Of a DNA stretch of 64,000 nt, positions 63,161 through 64,000 are shown piece by piece (the stretch's first letter is position 1; the number at the start of each line of letters is the position of its first letter). Both the position numbers and the translations under genes were made by a program. The stretch spans positions 124,001 through 188,000 of the forward strand of contig JAPFFF010000003.1 of assembly GCA_039105265.1 (NCBI GenBank). The letters run 5' to 3'. This DNA comes from Tritrichomonas musculus (Eukaryota; Parabasalia; Tritrichomonadida; Tritrichomonadidae). The notes beneath the pieces were generated by a model. It did not search any database. It saw nothing but the letters and a program-made list of their open reading frames with translations, and had not been told where the DNA came from.

Positions 63161-63542
63161 ATTGTAAGAGAAAATGTGCTTATAAACCCACAAAAAGTTT
63201 AACTTTTTCTTTATATAAAAGTCCACATAAACAAAATTTGAAACAAAAAAAAATATTTTCAATAGTTAAAAAAATAATTATATTTTAATCTTTTTATGGT
63301 ACATAATTTTTACCGATACTTACCGCCATCCGCGGGGTCTCGACTCGGCTTCGCCTCGCTCGACGCCCGCTAGGCGGTATGTAGTCTCGGTAAAAATTAT
63401 GTAAAAATATAAAAAGATTAAAAATTAATATTTTTATACATATGAAAATATTTTTTTTTGTTTCAATTTTGTTTATACGACTTTATAAATAAAGAAAAAG
63501 TTAAACTTTTTGTGGGTTTATAAGCACATTTTCTCTTATTAT
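63161..63542. mobile_element. Foldback element with 170-bp arms and GC-rich loop
   Basis: Almost the whole 382 bp is one inverted repeat. The outer 48+ bp are exact (AAGAGAAAATGTGCTTATAA in one arm, its reverse complement in the other); the inner arm is imperfect but readable up to ACCGCC at 63322-63327, matching GGCGGT at 63373-63378. Between them lies a 45-bp loop (63328-63372) of very high G+C. It is flanked by an exact 17-bp direct repeat, as a target-site duplication. There is no coding capacity. It could be a miniature foldback transposon or a structured RNA source; no family is known to me. Confidence 0.8.
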
Positions 63543-63559
63543 ACATTTTAAAAATTACT
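63543..63559 (+). repeat. Right copy of 17-bp flanking duplication
   Basis: Identical to 63144-63160. Together they make a long target-site duplication around the foldback element. Confidence 0.85.
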
Positions 63560-63894
63560 GATAAGTTTTGTAATATCGCGAAAATTGATATAGTCCGTTT
63601 GATATACAGAAAAAATTCAGAAGCATTTTTTTCTGATGAGATTTTGAAAATGAACAATTTATCTTTTGATTGATTTTTGATTAAATTTATCACGACATTT
63701 GCTACGAAATAGTATTTTGTCTTCTGTTCTATGGCGATGGCGTTTTTATTAGTTAGAGCAATGACATTTTGATAATTTTTTTTTATTCATTATTCACCAA
63801 AGAATCTGAATTTAAGTCAAAATCTAAATAAATAAAAAACAAAAGTATTTGGATAGGATTTTTAAAACAAAACTTCTAATAATAAAAAATAATG
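63560..63894. other. Intergenic, nothing recognised
   Basis: AT-rich DNA between the foldback element and the end of the last gene. The nearby open frame 63463-63693 overlaps the element arm and is not a gene. Confidence 0.5.
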
Positions 63895-64000
63895 TTATAA
63901 TTTTTCTGTAATTGATTGAATCTCATTGACAAGAATTCCAACAGTGGGCATTGTTGATATCCATTGAGGAGATTTCCCTTTCTTTGGTACAATTGAGCAA
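63895..64000 (-). CDS. C-terminal end of an unidentified gene
   Basis: 34 codons and a TAA, read from the window edge: CSIVPKKGKSPQWISTMPTV then GILVNEIQSITEKL. The less AT-biased codons and plausible protein text support a real gene that begins outside the window. Too short to assign a function. Confidence 0.65.
   Translation of the reverse strand, partial: CSIVPKKGKSPQWISTMPTVGILVNEIQSITEKL

Overview
The window reads as nuclear DNA of a parabasalid protist, most likely of the Tritrichomonas/Trichomonas group. The evidence is a very AT-rich, compact genome of apparently intronless genes, a divergent histone H4/H3 pair with a TCACTTCA-type initiator just upstream of the H3 ATG, an ankyrin protein with the N-terminal region typical of trichomonad ankyrin families, asparagine/lysine-rich proteins, a metacaspase, and decayed mobile DNA between genes. 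The species is inferred and not proven.

Layout. 1-3.5 kb holds a decayed virus-like fragment and 3.5-4.8 kb is non-coding with short repeats. 4.8-16.7 kb is a dense block: a CAMK-type kinase, a CLEC16A-like FPL protein, a tubulin-tyrosine-ligase-like enzyme, a coiled-coil protein, a GH47 mannosidase, a small ML-domain protein and an Exo84-like exocyst subunit. 17.5-20.9 kb is an ankyrin gene whose repeats are split apart by AT-rich spacers, followed by a perfect 27-bp-arm hairpin. 21.9-36.3 kb holds an importin-beta-like protein divergent from CLPTM1, a cystatin-like secreted protein, casein kinase II beta, a coiled-coil protein, the ribosome-biogenesis WD protein UTP12/WDR3, a CAP-domain protein and a metacaspase with an acylation-type N-terminus. 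37.9-40.4 kb is a dead LINE. 41.5-51.4 kb holds an RCC1-HECT ubiquitin ligase, histones H4 and H3, and three low-complexity or coiled-coil proteins. 51.4-56.6 kb is an accessory stretch with a possible 1.36-kb terminal-inverted-repeat element, repeats, a second decayed virus-like fragment related to the first, and an isolated GC-rich island. 56.6-64 kb holds a Qc-SNARE, two large coiled-coil proteins, a striking foldback element with a GC-rich loop and a 17-bp flanking duplication, and the end of a gene that leaves the window.

The genes are mostly individual housekeeping units in alternating orientations. Several act in secretion and membrane traffic (GH47 mannosidase, Exo84, CLPTM1, SNARE, CLEC16A-like), but I see no operon-like system. 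The most unusual items are the foldback element at 63.2-63.5 kb, the interrupted ankyrin array, the hairpin at 21.0 kb, the histone promoter motifs, and the GC island at 55.5 kb. All assignments were made by eye from sequence motifs; no database search was run.
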